A DNA stretch of 64,000 nucleotides from Gossypium raimondii (GCF_025698545.1 NC_068567.1:744001-808000); one strand, 5' to 3'; shown: positions 51,421-63,179, numbered from the stretch's first letter. Notes: generated from the sequence alone by a model not told the origin. A program made the numbers and translations.

Positions 51421-52247
51421 TCAGCTTGTTGAGCTCTTATTTTTTGTTGATTTGCTCTTCTTTTTCTCATTTCTTCTAGATTTTGACTTCAATATTCTTG
51501 ATCTTCTCTCTTCATCATCGCTATTCGAAGATTCTGAGGACGATGATGAATCAGAGTCAGAAGAGGAGGAGGAGGAACTTGAGCTACAGTCCCAAGACTT
51601 CACTTTTGACCGCTGCGTAACCTGAGGCTTAATCGGTTAAACTGAAAAATGAATGGTCTAATCGATACCATAAAAATAGAGAACCGTTGAGAGGGTAAAA
51701 GAAAACTAGTCGAATATGGTAAAAATTAAGTAAGGTTAAAACATGTTATAAGTTTCCGTACTCTTCAACAACTTGAAATTTAGTTCTTACATTTTTATTT
51801 TCAGAAATTAAATTCCTCTATTTTTGAGATGTCAAAAATCAGGTTTAACCGTCCACATTGCTAAATTTTCTTTTGTTAAATTCTGGTCAATTACGATATT
51901 TTTTAATTATATGGCTACCAATTGAGGGGTTTTTTTAAAATTCAAAATGAAATAATAACAAATTTAACCTAGAAAGTTTTGCAATCTTACCAACTAGATT
52001 TGAATTTTGAAACCTAAAAAGTAGAGAAAATAAATTTTAGAAATAAAAGTACAAATAATTAAATTTCAAATATTTGAAAAATACAAAGACTTAAGAAATA
52101 TTTTAACCTTAAAAATACATAAAAGGAAGAGAAATTGCTTGAAAATATGGAAAGGGTACAAACCATGGCATCTTCCATGTCTTCAGATCCAGCAGAAGAG
52201 CCATGCTTTGGTCTTTGCATAGCTTTGTAAGCTTGGTTTTTCTCCAT
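51421..52247 (-). CDS. Small serine/lysine-rich protein (91 aa), unknown function
   Basis: Two exons on the minus strand: 52,247-52,164 (28 codons, MEKNQAYKAMQRPK to MEDAM) and 51,612-51,421 (63 residues plus stop). They are joined by a phase-0 GT-AG intron (gtttgtacc at the donor, ggttacgcag at the acceptor). Exon 2 begins RSKVKSWDCS, then a run of serines with Asp/Glu (SSSSDSDSSSSSESSNSDD), then a basic tail (RRSRILKSKSRRNEKKKSK). Low complexity, likely disordered; the basic end could send it to the nucleus and the serine-acid stretch suits casein kinase 2 phosphorylation, but these are inferences. I do not recognise a named family. The clean splice sites and open frame favour a real gene. 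Confidence 0.6.
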
Positions 52248-53633
52248 TTTCAGATTTTAGAAACACCAAATAAACAATAATTTGCTTAGCCACACAAGGG
52301 AAGAAGAAGTGAAATTGATTCAAGGGAGACCATTTTCAGAAATGATATTTATGGAACATAGAAATTAAATTATACTTCACTCATTTTTCTAATACATATG
52401 GACCATACACCACTTAACCAGACAATATATATTTTGTTTCCTAGCTAAAACCCAAATAAATAAGGATAAATGATGACACAATTTTCATAAGTTTTTATTT
52501 TGGGCATTCGGAACTTTTTCTATCATTTGAGGCTCTCTTATTACTATCTGTTTTCATTCTAGTCACTCTATGATATTTCTGTTAACAGAAGCCGAGATTG
52601 TCCTAATGACTAAAATGAAAACAAATAGTAAGAGGAGTGTCTAAAATGAAAACTTATAAGTTGGGTGACCATTTGTGTAGTTTACCCAATAAATAAATAA
52701 TAAATAATCTTTTTTAGGCATAATGATAAATGTAGACTTTAATGCTTGCATATTTTGTTAAGAGTTAAATTTGACCATTAATTTTTCAAAAAGACTTAAA
52801 ATCGCTACTTTTAACGGAACTGGCGACTAAAACATTAATTTCTTTTAACAATGTTGGCATGATGATCCACATGATAGTCCACGTGTACTTCATGCTGACA
52901 TGATATTATTTTTCTTATATGCACATCAAATAATTTAAATTAAAATATTCAAAAAATAAACAAAATTTCAAATTTCAAAAATATAAAAATATAAAAATTC
53001 AAAAAAGTTAACATGAAATAAATGTGGATCGCCATGTTTAAAAATTTAATGTTTTAGTTAGTATTTTCATTAAAGAAAATAATTTAACATGTGTATTTTT
53101 ATTTATTATAAAAAATTACTATTTTTAAATATATTTAATAAAGATAATATCTAAATTGATATAAATGAAAATATTATTGGATTAATTCAAAATCATACAT
53201 AAATTTAAAATACAAATAAAATTTCAATAGTTGTGGATGCTACGGGATGTTGAAAGGATTTTCATTCAATATATTGGACCGACCATAAATGAAATTTGTG
53301 GCAATACTGACAAATTGAAGAAAATATGAAAGTGATAATATTATTGATTTTATATATACGTGTATGATTTGAATTTATTGTATTATTGTCGATTGAGTTT
53401 TAATTTAATTAGTATAAGTATTATTACCAATGTTAGAGAATATAGATTCGGTGCGTTGAAACATATTAAAAGAATTTTATTGCATTACATTACAATTATA
53501 TAGTTTAGAAGTATATTTTACTTTTGTAAATTTAATTTTTGTTCACTTTTTAAAAAAATATTGATTTATCATATTTTAAAATAACGTTAAAAACAAAGAG
53601 TTAGAGTAAAAATTCAACATTTTAAAAAAATAG
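52248..53633. other. AT-rich spacer upstream of the small gene
   Basis: Contains the promoter of the minus-strand gene and a MITE-like element (52,464-52,687). The rest (52,688-53,633) is AT-rich with no frame or repeat I can support. Confidence 0.45.
52464..52687. mobile_element. MITE-like element with TIRs (224 bp)
   Basis: The left end (ggataaatgatgacacaat, then ataagtttttattttgggca) and the reversed right end (gggtaaactacacaaatgg, then ataagttttcattttagaca) form long imperfect inverted repeats. Non-coding; superfamily not determined. Confidence 0.55.
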
Positions 53634-53995
53634 AGATAAATATCAAAACTATCCATGAATTTTGATTCAATGTGTAATGTCATATATGGACTTTGATTTT
53701 GTGCGGTTTTATAAATGGATTTTGATTTGATTCAATTTTCATAAATCACTAACAATATTATTGAGTTAATACCATTTTACATTGATATATTGCATACACA
53801 AACAATTATATTAATCGATATTGAAATAAATATCTATATTCATTTCTTTAAATGTGTACAGTTGATTCAAAACCAAAGTTTCATGTATACCTATGAATCA
53901 CAATTTAAGTTTGATGTGTATAATTGCACTAAATCAAAGTTCATATTTGAAATTACATATTAGGCCAATTCAAGTATTAATTTGATTTTTATCCC
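53634..53995. mobile_element. MITE-like element with TIRs (362 bp)
   Basis: The left end (gataaatatcaaaactatcc) and the reversed right end (gggataaaaatcaaattaat) are imperfect inverted repeats that stay similar for ~45 bases (both reach tatgtaat or tgtgtaat). No coding content. Confidence 0.5.
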
Positions 53996-54025
53996 TTAAA
54001 AATCATTAATACAGAGTCGAGTGAA

Positions 54026-54300
54026 TAGGGGTGAAACTAGGGGGCTGGCGGGGGCCCCCACCCCCTTAAAATGGAAAATTTTATATTTAAACCATTTAAA
54101 ATTTTTAAAATTTAAAATTAATAAAGGTAAAATTGTACTTTGACCCCTAAAAATATAAAAATTTGATTCAATCTTTTAAAAATTATAAAGATATTAGATA
54201 TTAAAATGATGAAATTGTATTTTACTATCGTAAAATTACAATTTAATTTCAACCCTCTAAAAATTTCTTTTAGTTTAGCCCTTCCGAGCGAAGTTAGATT
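54026..54300 (+). repeat. Dispersed repeat, copy 1 of a close pair
   Basis: Starts with ggggtgaaactagg and a G-rich/C-rich stretch (ggcgggggccccca). A core follows (ccttaaaatggaaaatttt, ttttaaaatttaaaatta, actttgacccc), ending in ctatcgtaaaattac and a final ccctct/tagccc. A second copy in the same orientation lies at 54,705-54,965. Family unknown to me. Confidence 0.65.
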
Positions 54301-54704
54301 ATGAAAAAAATGTTTAAGATGAAAATTAAAGGTATATGAGATTATTAATATATAATAAATGAAACATGTACACAAAATATACATAATTAAAAAAAGTACA
54401 ACTAAGTACAAGGGTAAGAACATTGTATTTTTAAAGGAAGACATAAGTTTGAATTTTAGAAAAGACATTATTAAAAAGGATAATTACGAACCCTAAAATG
54501 AACCATAAATATAAATTTATTTATTTAATCTAGAAATATTGTTTTTTATACTTTATTTTAATATTCTATAACAACATTTCACTTATAATAGCATCAACCA
54601 TAGCTGTGACATTCTTTATTATTAAATTAGTTTTTTATAACATCATATGATCTAAAATTTTAAATAAAATCATAGCTATTTCATATAATCAAGGCTATTC
54701 AAGG

Positions 54705-54965
54705 GCGAAACTAGAGGGGCAAATAGGGGCCCCGACCTCCCTAAAATGAAAAATTTTCATTTAGGCGCTTTAAAATTTTTAAAATTTAAATTAGTAAAGG
54801 TAAAGTTACACTTTACCCCCCCTAAAAATATAGAAATTTGATTTAATCCTTTAAAAACTATAAATATATAGACTATTAAAATTGTTAAATTGCTTTTTTT
54901 GCTATCGTAAAATTACAAATTAATTTCGACACCCTAAAAAATTTTCTGATTTTGGCACTGAGGTT
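54705..54965 (+). repeat. Dispersed repeat, copy 2
   Basis: Begins aagggcgaaactagagggg and follows the same order of blocks as 54,026-54,300, with about one difference every six to eight bases by eye. Related, more distant copies lie at 1,290-1,440 and 5,213-5,340. Confidence 0.65.
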
Positions 54966-56125
54966 ATTAATTATAATTTATTAAATAAAATGATCCTAAT
55001 TAAAATATTATTTCAATAAAATATATAAATTTCACATGAAAAAAATCTATTAATCATATTTTATGAAAATATCTATTAAATTTAAATTTAAATAACCTAT
55101 TAATTGATTTAATTTGATAACTCATACTAATTTAGATTTATGAACTTCATTTATTGATATCAATTTAATAATGCATGCATATGCTATACAATCTAAATTA
55201 GTAAGAGTTATACAATTTAAATTAGTATGAATCGCAAAATAATCTATTAAATTCAAGTCACATTAGTCGTGTTTGTTGTTTAAGTTTTATCCTGTCATTA
55301 TAATTTACAAGAAAAAAGTTACTATCAACTGTTCCACCAGCCACAATCATCTCCACCAAAAGACTTTTCTATATACACTTTTTAGGAACCACTAACAGCT
55401 CTCCACCCTACAAGAGTGAACCGCTCCAAACCTGCACCATCTTCTCTATTTTGTTGAAATTTTACATCAATAATTGATGTGTTGAGTATGAACTCACTCT
55501 TGATATTTAGATCTAGTAAATAAAATGCGTCTCTTCCAACAATTGATCAAAAGTACTTGCGTTCACATGATAAAATTTGATCTAAAACAGGTTAGTCTTT
55601 TCTATTCAACACACCCACTCACTATTTTCACCCCTTTAAATGCAAAGCTTGATGACTTTGTACCTGTGTTGGGTTGGTCTCTTGCCAAGCGGTGAACTCC
55701 ACTATATTTCGAACTATTATTAATACATACGTATGTGTAAAAAGAAGGACCCTTCTCCATATTCGAGAGCTCTGCAGATGAGAGAGCTCCATCATGTGTT
55801 AGTGTGGCTTTATTGCTTGAAAACACATTGCTCCCATGGAAGTAAATTTCTTTGAATTGGATTGCCTTGAAGTTCATACTTTGCTGTGTGAGTTTCAAAA
55901 CAACACATTCTGGACACTATATTTAAGAGTATTTGAGCACACCACACACAAATATCTTTATTTATTCACATATCAAAAGTACATGATATTATCGATACAT
56001 AATAAAAGTAAAACTGCGCACACACATTGGCTTCCATGAAAGAAGCACAGTTTTATTTAGTTTCGTACATATACACACCCTGCCTGACTCAGATCCTGTC
56101 GTGCCTTCCCCGTAGCAGTAGTTGC
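54966..56125. other. AT-rich spacer and 3' flank of the lectin gene
   Basis: No gene is supported. The last ~300 bases (about 55,850-56,125) match 63,190-63,420 beside the fossil copy at the right edge (for example acattggcttccatgaa), so they are the family's 3' untranslated region and flank. Confidence 0.5.
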
Positions 56126-58546
56126 TTAAACGGAAGAGCTGAGTGATTCTTCTTTGGTTTGAAAGTTGAGACTGTAGTAATTAGAACCAGTGTAAGTGCC
56201 GCCTTGCACTTCAGATATGACAATGTTGCCATTATAAAGAGTGTCCTTCTGCATGTACGTGAACGGAACATCACATGTACCATTTATTGCAGTCAGATTC
56301 ACTGTCACCTTAGTCATCGGAGGCGCAACAACTTTGTGTAGAACATCCATCACAGAAGTCACTGTCTTGGTATCTTGCCACTCAAATCCTGTCTGAATTT
56401 CGCCAGATAACTCAATGCTCCCCTCAAAAATTTTTGGAAGGCCGAAGTTCATGGTAGCTTTTGCCCCTACCTTTAGTGATACATTAGCCTTCCAAGTACG
56501 AGTGTGGGTGTCTGTGTAAGAAAGTTTCAGGTCTAAAGATTCGGATTTCCGGGTATAGTTACTAGCAGAATTCATCGCAATCACAAGTTTGCTTTCGTCG
56601 TAGATCCTGCAATTATCAAGATCATACTTGATATTATAAATTTTCCTTTCCAAAACAGGCACTTCCACTCCAAGCTGGACTTCCTTTGTAATAGAGGAGA
56701 CATCTGCGTTAAGGCAATTAGCCTTTCCCTCCTTACTGAGGCTCTTGCAGAAGTTATTGTTGCCCAAATTGCGAAGAGCTATTGTCTGGTCGTTAACTTT
56801 GAAGGGTCGAAACAAGGTGTCCTTGTTGTTGCTGGTAGTGTCATCAGAATCCGCCCAAATCCAATTCGGACTCCTCCGCCAAAACTTATTGGAACCAGCA
56901 GGCTTGATGCGAATGCTTCCATCATTATTCATGAAAACCTCCATGGTCACACCCGCATCACCAATATCACCAGATGAAAATTGCAAATACGGATGACCCT
57001 CGATCTGACGAAGACAAAGATACTGGCCATTGTTTCCTTTGAATGCCACATGCCTTGGCAAAAACACGAGTGATTCCCAATCAATGATTGTGAACATATC
57101 ACGGGAATACTCATCGAGATGTTCGGACGTGAAGAGGTTGGGAGTTTCACGTATTACCCATAAATATTTTCTCGATTGCACATGTACAATTTGGACATCA
57201 TTTGCTGCGTCATCTACAGAGATAAGCTTGAACAATGTGCATGACTTCTTGGATCGGTCTTCCTCCGGCTTCCTGGCAGTCGCGGTGATTCTGGTTTCAT
57301 CGGAAACCAAATATTTGTTGTTCTGACTGCTCCTTATGTGCACTAAGCCATCTATGCCACCGCGTTGAGCAATCTCAACCTCAAATTTTGCATATGGGCT
57401 CGCAACCCGAGTTTCAGAAAATTTGAGATACCCATCTTTATAATCTCCCTTTTCATGGTCAAAGCCCAAGTATTTGTTATTCTGATGGGATTTGAGCACG
57501 ATAAACCTTGGCGACGCAAATGGCTTATTCGCAAGCAACTCCCAGTCGATGACTGTGAAGAGATCACAGGAGTTACCATCGAAAACTTTGTAGTTTGCCA
57601 ACACACAGTTATTAAACGTTGGAGAATCTACCCACCATAAGCATAAATAGCAACCTGATTGCACATGCATAATTCGGATCTTATTTGTTGCCGTGTCCAC
57701 CGGGATAAGTTTGAACAACGTGCACGACTCCTCGGATTGGCCTTCCTCCGGCTTGTCGGCTGCTGCAGAAATCCAATACTGCTCATTTGAGTTTCCAGTG
57801 ATGGAAACATTTTTGACTCGTTTGCAGTATTTTTTGTTGTGGCAGCTCTTTATGTGCACCAACCCATCTTCCTCACTGCATTTGGCCCTTTCCACCTCAA
57901 ATTTTGTGTATGGACTGAAAGCCAAAGTTTCCGAAAATTTGAGATACCCATTACAATCGTAACTCTCATGCATTAAGCTCAAATATTTGTTCCTCGCCTC
58001 ACATTTGAGCACCATAAACCTTGGCGACGCAAATGGCTTCGCAAGCAACTCCCAGTCGATGACCGTGAAGAGATCACAGGAATTACCATCGAGAACTTTG
58101 TAGTTTGCCAACACACAGTTATTAAACGTTGGAGAATCTACCCACCATAAGCATAAATAGCAACCTGATTGCACATGCATAATTCGGATCTTATTTGTTG
58201 CAGTGTCCACTGGGATAAGCTTGAACAACGTGCACGACTCCTCGGATCGGCCTTCCTCCGGCTTGTCGGCTGCTGCAGAAATCCAATACTGCTCATTTGA
58301 GTTTCCAGTGATGGAAACATTTTTGACTCGTTTGCAGTATTTGTTGTTGTGGCAGCTCTTTATGTGCACCAACCCATCTTCACTGCATTTGGCCCTCTCC
58401 ACCTCAAATTTTGTGTATGGACTGCAAGCCAAAGTTTCCGAGAATCTGAGATACCCATGACAATCGTAACTCTCATGCATATAGCTCAAATATTTGTTCC
58501 TCGCCTCACATTTGAGCACCATAAACCTTGGCCATACAATTGCCAT
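56126..58546 (-). CDS. Amaranthin-type lectin with four agglutinin domains and aerolysin-like domain (806 aa)
   Basis: Single open frame on the minus strand from ATG 58,546 to TAA 56,126. The frame is open two codons further but without ATG. Four agglutinin (amaranthin, beta-trefoil) domains lie at about residues 6-168, 175-338, 345-492 and 495-623, followed by an aerolysin-like domain at about 625-795 (KIYNIKYDLDNCRIYDESK, LKVGAKATMNFGLPKIFEG, PPMTKVTVNLTAINGTCDVP). Domains 1 and 2 are nearly identical (PRFMVLKCEARNKYLS, KNVSITGNSNEQYWISAAAD, VDSPTFNNCVLANYKV), so they come from a recent 507-base duplication. Amaranthin binds the T-antigen disaccharide; proteins of this architecture occur in several dicots and are linked to stress or defence. 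No signal peptide is seen, so a cytosolic or nuclear location is likely. The usual plant versions I know have one to three agglutinin domains, so four is large. Confidence 0.9.
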   Translation of the reverse strand: MAIVWPRFMVLKCEARNKYLSYMHESYDCHGYLRFSETLACSPYTKFEVERAKCSEDGLVHIKSCHNNKYCKRVKNVSITGNSNEQYWISAAADKPEEGRSEESCTLFKLIPVDTATNKIRIMHVQSGCYLCLWWVDSPTFNNCVLANYKVLDGNSCDLFTVIDWELLAKPFASPRFMVLKCEARNKYLSLMHESYDCNGYLKFSETLAFSPYTKFEVERAKCSEEDGLVHIKSCHNKKYCKRVKNVSITGNSNEQYWISAAADKPEEGQSEESCTLFKLIPVDTATNKIRIMHVQSGCYLCLWWVDSPTFNNCVLANYKVFDGNSCDLFTVIDWELLANKPFASPRFIVLKSHQNNKYLGFDHEKGDYKDGYLKFSETRVASPYAKFEVEIAQRGGIDGLVHIRSSQNNKYLVSDETRITATARKPEEDRSKKSCTLFKLISVDDAANDVQIVHVQSRKYLWVIRETPNLFTSEHLDEYSRDMFTIIDWESLVFLPRHVAFKGNNGQYLCLRQIEGHPYLQFSSGDIGDAGVTMEVFMNNDGSIRIKPAGSNKFWRRSPNWIWADSDDTTSNNKDTLFRPFKVNDQTIALRNLGNNNFCKSLSKEGKANCLNADVSSITKEVQLGVEVPVLERKIYNIKYDLDNCRIYDESKLVIAMNSASNYTRKSESLDLKLSYTDTHTRTWKANVSLKVGAKATMNFGLPKIFEGSIELSGEIQTGFEWQDTKTVTSVMDVLHKVVAPPMTKVTVNLTAINGTCDVPFTYMQKDTLYNGNIVISEVQGGTYTGSNYYSLNFQTKEESLSSSV
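57511..58531 (-). repeat. 507-bp internal tandem duplication in the lectin gene
   Basis: The segments of about 58,531-58,025 and 58,024-57,515 encode agglutinin domains 1 and 2 and are almost identical at DNA level (for example, the stretches at 57,560-57,850 and 58,060-58,345 differ at only a few sites). Unit length is 169-171 codons, one whole domain. Confidence 0.9.
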
Positions 58547-61080
58547 TTTCACTACCCCTCTCTTTCTCTCTTTTTTAATCTAAACTTGAACTGATAGATG
58601 TGTCTCTACCAATTAGCTTCTATTTTGTTTCTTTCTTGCTTATGCTTACCACAACCTCCTAGACTTCACAATTTATAACTAAAATTTGGTTTCTATAATT
58701 TATCACATTCTTTCCCGCATGTTCAAGCAAAGTACCAAAGGAGAGACCAATAAGAAAATGCAATCCAAACATTACATCTTTTCAAAGTAAAAACTGTAAA
58801 GTAAAAGTGAATTCTGGCATAGCAAAGTAGTAAAAACAAATAAAATAATTTTTGGTCCCTAAACTTGGTAATTAGGTCTACTTTGGTTCTTAAATTTGGA
58901 TTTTGTCAAGATTTGATAATGTGACTTTGTATTATTGGAACAAGTCTAGGTTGGATAGATTGAGAACTGACTGACATAATAGTCCGAACAAAGGGGTTGA
59001 ACGAAGTAACTCAAAAACTACTTAAAATTGGTTAAAATAGAAAACCGAGAAAAAAATCAACAATTGAACAAGTTGAACCGATTTAATATTTTTTTTAAAA
59101 GTTTATGAACCGATTTAATATTTTTTTTAAAAGTTTATGAATTTTTAATTAATTAATTATTGTTGGTCCAACAATTGAATCGATTGGAATAATTAAATCA
59201 GGAATCATTGATTTGACCTGTTCAACCATCGATCCTATTATTAAAACACTAAATGTGAATTCTATGACATAACAATGTAGAATGCAATCCATAAACATTA
59301 CATCTATGTTATTGTGCTTTGATTGAGATAATGTTGCTGATTTTGGAGAGCATATCTCTAAGTGATTACGCTTTGATTGTTATTGATGTAGTAGTCATTT
59401 TCAAGGAGTTATTTTGTATGTATTTAGACACTATGTTAGCAAGCTGAAATTAATATATGCTTTAAGGCTTATCTAAGTTTTGTAAGAGAGCTTATTGAGT
59501 ACATTCTAATTTGTTCATTGATGAATTGTTTTTTTGTGAGAGAGTGCAAACTATTATTGCAAACATTGTTGAAGTGTTTATTACCCAAGTTCTAGGGGAG
59601 GATTTGGAGGTGAGTGTTCTCATCTTTAGGTACAAATTAGAGATCTCTATACTTGAGAAGTGATAGAGTGCGAATCACTTGTTGTATTGAAGATTAAAGA
59701 TAGTGAAATCACTTGCTAATTAAGTTAAGCTCTGTAGACATAAAGAAACCGAACTGCATAAATAAACCTTTGTACTATTTAAGTTTTTATTTTCACAATC
59801 ATAGTGACCATTGCAGTATAGTAGTTCCACTGTAATTTTCATTTTAAGCAAATAGGCTACTTAAGATAGCAACAAACCAGTTATAATTGCTCATATTCTT
59901 CTCTATTAAATCTTCAAAAAATAAAATAAATAGAATTAAATTGCTAAAAAAACTAAAATAATAACAATTAAATTAAAGTAAATCAAGTATTGAAATGTTT
60001 TTTGAACTAATAAAATGCTATATTTATAATATTAATAAATTGTTAATAGGAAGGAATTTATGGAATCCAACATTTTCTTTCTTTAATTTATCCATTTCTT
60101 TGGGCATGATTAAGCAAAGGACAAAAGGGGCAGACTACAAAATTTATTCACTAAAGATAAATGTAATTCCAAGACATTACATCTTTTTAAAGTAAAAGTA
60201 CATATTCTCACTTGTAAACTAAGTTTAAGTGATTCTCATGACATAACTAAAGTAATTTCGCAAGGAAAATTGGTGGGGCAAATTGAGGCATTAAAAATTT
60301 AAATGTTGAAGAATCAGTTTGGTGTACGAACTACAATTAGATTTTTTATAAATATAATTTTAAAATTTTAAAGGTAAAAGTATTTAAAAATAATATTGAA
60401 AAGAACTAAAATAAAATAAAATTAATTAAAAAATATTCTATAAGTAACTCTTTATCTATTTATAATTTTTCATACTTTTCATTGAAAAATGAATTAAATT
60501 TTTATTATGGTTTATCATGCATGCTTAAAAATAAAATCACTTAAAATATTAAATTTTAGTTGATTTATTTTTCAACAAGTTATCAAATAATTCCTAAATT
60601 AAAGTAATTAAGTAAAACATATCTACAGTGGCTGTGTGCAACAAAAATTCTAAACATATCTGAAGTGAACTGAACTGAGAAAAACAAACTTTTTCGATTT
60701 ATTCAGTTTTCATGCTCTGTTTAATTGATTTATTTGGTTGGTTTTTATTTTGACATTTTAAACCGAATAAACTGATAAGGCCATAACTCATTAGACCAAA
60801 AGTCCATACCAAAATTCAAATTTAAACCAATCCAAACACTTATTAAAACTTAATATTCTTAAAAGCCAAAATTCATTAATATTTAAAACCCAATTTTTGT
60901 ATGATGTTCATTTTAAAATTTTTTATTTAATATATAAAAAAAACCCTAAATTGATATGTACTGGTTAAGAATATAGTAGAAGACATGGAAATTGTATGTT
61001 AGCCATGTAAGAAAATAAATATTTTTTAATTCATTAAAATTATTTGATTTAATTTTTAATGTTTTTAATCCAAATACTCA
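58547..61080. other. Upstream region of the lectin gene and AT-rich spacer
   Basis: The first ~150 bases (58,547-58,700) are the leader and promoter side of the lectin gene, with a CT-rich stretch (cctctctttctctc). Farther on there is a 27-base tandem duplication (gaaccgatttaatatttttttt near 59,079-59,132) and long AT-rich sequence. No further gene is seen. Confidence 0.45.
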
Positions 61081-61440
61081 TTTACTCTTGCTAGAGCTCC
61101 AGTAAGTTGAAAGTCTACTTGTAAGTTTAAAAACTACAGAGCCAGAGTATATGGCACTTTCAAGAGTTGTTAAAGAGGCTGTTTGGCTTATTGGATTGTC
61201 AAAAGATTTGGGAGTAGTTCAAAGTCACATAAATCTTTATCGTGACAGTCAGTAACGAAAATTGTGTTTGCCATTCATGAACTAAACACATCGACATATC
61301 GCTTTTTGGAGAAATGTTTGAAAAAGGAAATATTCTACTTCAAAAGATTACAACAACTGAAACTCTTGCAAATATGATTAGTAAGGTGGTAACAATAATC
61401 AATCTTTAAACTTGATTAGTATCCTGCATGTTTAAACACC
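61080..61440 (+). mobile_element. Ty1/copia fossil: RNase H end
   Basis: Plus-strand sequence resembles the copia RNase H region (TEPEYMALSRVVKEAVWL, then an HIDIS-like stretch and LQKITTTET). It is broken and only the 3' part of pol is left. A possible LTR start follows near 61,430, but no paired LTR is seen. It is diverged, so old. Confidence 0.7.
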
Positions 61441-61840
61441 TATGGATGAATCTCCTCTCAAAGAGCACATTTAGAGGCACCATTAAAAATGACTTCATCA
61501 GAGATGAGGAAGGGAAGACAACTGAAAGTTCAGTGAAATAGATAACTCGCCAAAGATGAAGATTTTTTGTGTTTGGTTGATTTTACTAAGCTGCCTCTTA
61601 CCCTCTATATAATAAGGCTTCAAGCCTTTGGTTTGAAATAATCCCAATCTCTCCCCTTCTCATATGTATACAATTAAGTATACTTTGGCAAAAACAACAT
61701 ACTTACAATAATAGTCTCACAAGAAAAGATTAAGTGTCCGACTCTCAATACATTCAGTTAAGCAAGTCTCTCAAATATATATATTATAATTTTTAGACTT
61801 GCTTACTAATGAAGATCTAATTCAATCGCACTAAAACAAT

Positions 61841-62088
61841 TGTTGGAACTAGGAACTAAGAACAAAGATGAAGCAAGATCCAAGAAATATTTTTACTTGC
61901 TCACAAATGTGCAGCAAAGGAGCTTATGGCTGATAGCTAATTCAGCTCATTCATTCAACTAGAAAAACTATACATTTATAGTCAAATACATTACCAAATA
62001 CTACCTACTAACACTAAGTAGCCTAGCTAGTAACTTGATAAACATTGCTTGTACACATAAACAAGCCACCTAAACTAGTCATTCAACA
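61841..62088 (-). mobile_element. Solo-LTR-like fossil (about 248 bp)
   Basis: On the minus strand it begins TGTTGAATGAC and ends CCTAGTTCCAACA, with an actataaatg box inside (near 61,972-61,981). This is the usual copia LTR layout. No matching 5-base target duplication is seen at these borders, so the ends are approximate. Confidence 0.5.
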
Positions 62089-62151
62089 CCTAATGCATCA
62101 AGTTGTCATCAACTTGTTCATTTTCAACTAGTTTGATTACAATGAAACTAA

Positions 62152-62305
62152 GGGTGAGTTTGGATGGGCGGTGCGTACGTTTACCTGCGGTTAGTGTAAA
62201 AACAGTGGTGGCGGTGAGATTAGATACTGTAGCGATACTGTAGCGTGAGACAAAAAGTAAGCTAAACGCACCGCACCGCACCCAATCGCCCATCCAAACC
62301 CACCC
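62152..62305. mobile_element. Harbinger-like MITE (154 bp)
   Basis: Terminal inverted repeats gggtgagtttggatgggcg and (reversed right end) gggtgggtttggatgggcg are flanked by TAA on both sides (62,149-62,151 and 62,306-62,308). A 3-base TAA/TTA duplication and this size suit Tourist/PIF-Harbinger MITEs. The repeats are almost identical, so the insertion is recent. Confidence 0.85.
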
Positions 62306-62559
62306 TAAGGAGAAAACCTTGCTGTTACAGTAAGCATATGTGCTGCAGTATGTTTACAAGCTGCATGCACTTAACCAAAAACATCACAGCAGCATGGTTG
62401 GCCAATTTTCAACAACAATAATACCATAAGAATAGTACATTATAATAATAACACATACGGAAAATATGGACTCTTTCTTAATGAGCTAGATATCTACAAT
62501 AGCATAGCTCAAATCATTGGTTCAATAAATTACTATCATAAATATGGAAGCTTTCACAG

Positions 62560-63175
62560 ACTTGGTGAGCGCCGGAGTGAGCATTGTCTTTGACACCAAA
62601 TTACCAATTTTATATTTTTCAACAAAAGTTGATGTTGCAGTGATTAAAACCGGTGTTAGTGCAAATGTGAACGTGTACAACTTCCATTATAAAGAGTCGC
62701 CATTATAACGAGTGTACTTTAGCATAAATGTGAAAGGAACAATATCACATTTACCCTTTGTTGCAATTTCACCTTGGTCATCGGGGGCACAACTTTGTGT
62801 GCAACTTCCACTGCGAAGGTCATTGTCTTGGTCTATCCTCTCTCAATTCCTGACCGTATTTCTTCAGATGACTGAATTTGGCTCTTAGAAATGAGTGGAA
62901 ATGAGTGGAAGGTCGATGTCGAAAGTGTATTTCGCTCCAAAATTGAGTGAAAAATTAGCAATACAACTGCTAGTCCTGGTTTCTATTTAACAGAGTTTCA
63001 TATGTAAATTTTCTGATTTTTGGGTATAATTACTGGCGGAATTCTTGGCCACATGAAGGATGCTTTCACAGTATATCCTAGAATTATCAAGATCATACTT
63101 GATATTATAAATTTGCCTTTCCAAGACGAGCATTTCCACACGAAACTGGACCTCCTTGCGGTTCTTCATCAAGCT
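62560..63175 (-). pseudogene. Fossil of an aerolysin-like lectin 3' end, copy 1
   Basis: On the minus strand the stretch resembles the aerolysin-like domain of the 806-aa lectin (ERQIYNIKYDLDNSRIYCES near its upstream end, and later parts of the same domain). It is broken, with no agglutinin domains visible. It is a decayed tandem relative of the gene at 56,126-58,546. Confidence 0.75.
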
Positions 63176-63179
63176 TAAG

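Noticed and set aside
54118-54468. Minus-strand 116-residue hydrophobic frame
   Set aside because: Phe/Ile/Leu-rich translation of AT-rich repeat sequence overlapping a dispersed repeat; no start context or homologue is recognisable.
57030-58594. Several plus-strand open frames opposite the lectin gene
   Set aside because: They are antisense shadows repeated with each agglutinin domain.
62090-62293. Minus-strand open frame near the right end
   Set aside because: It crosses the Harbinger-like MITE and the LTR-like fossil; there is no independent support for a gene.
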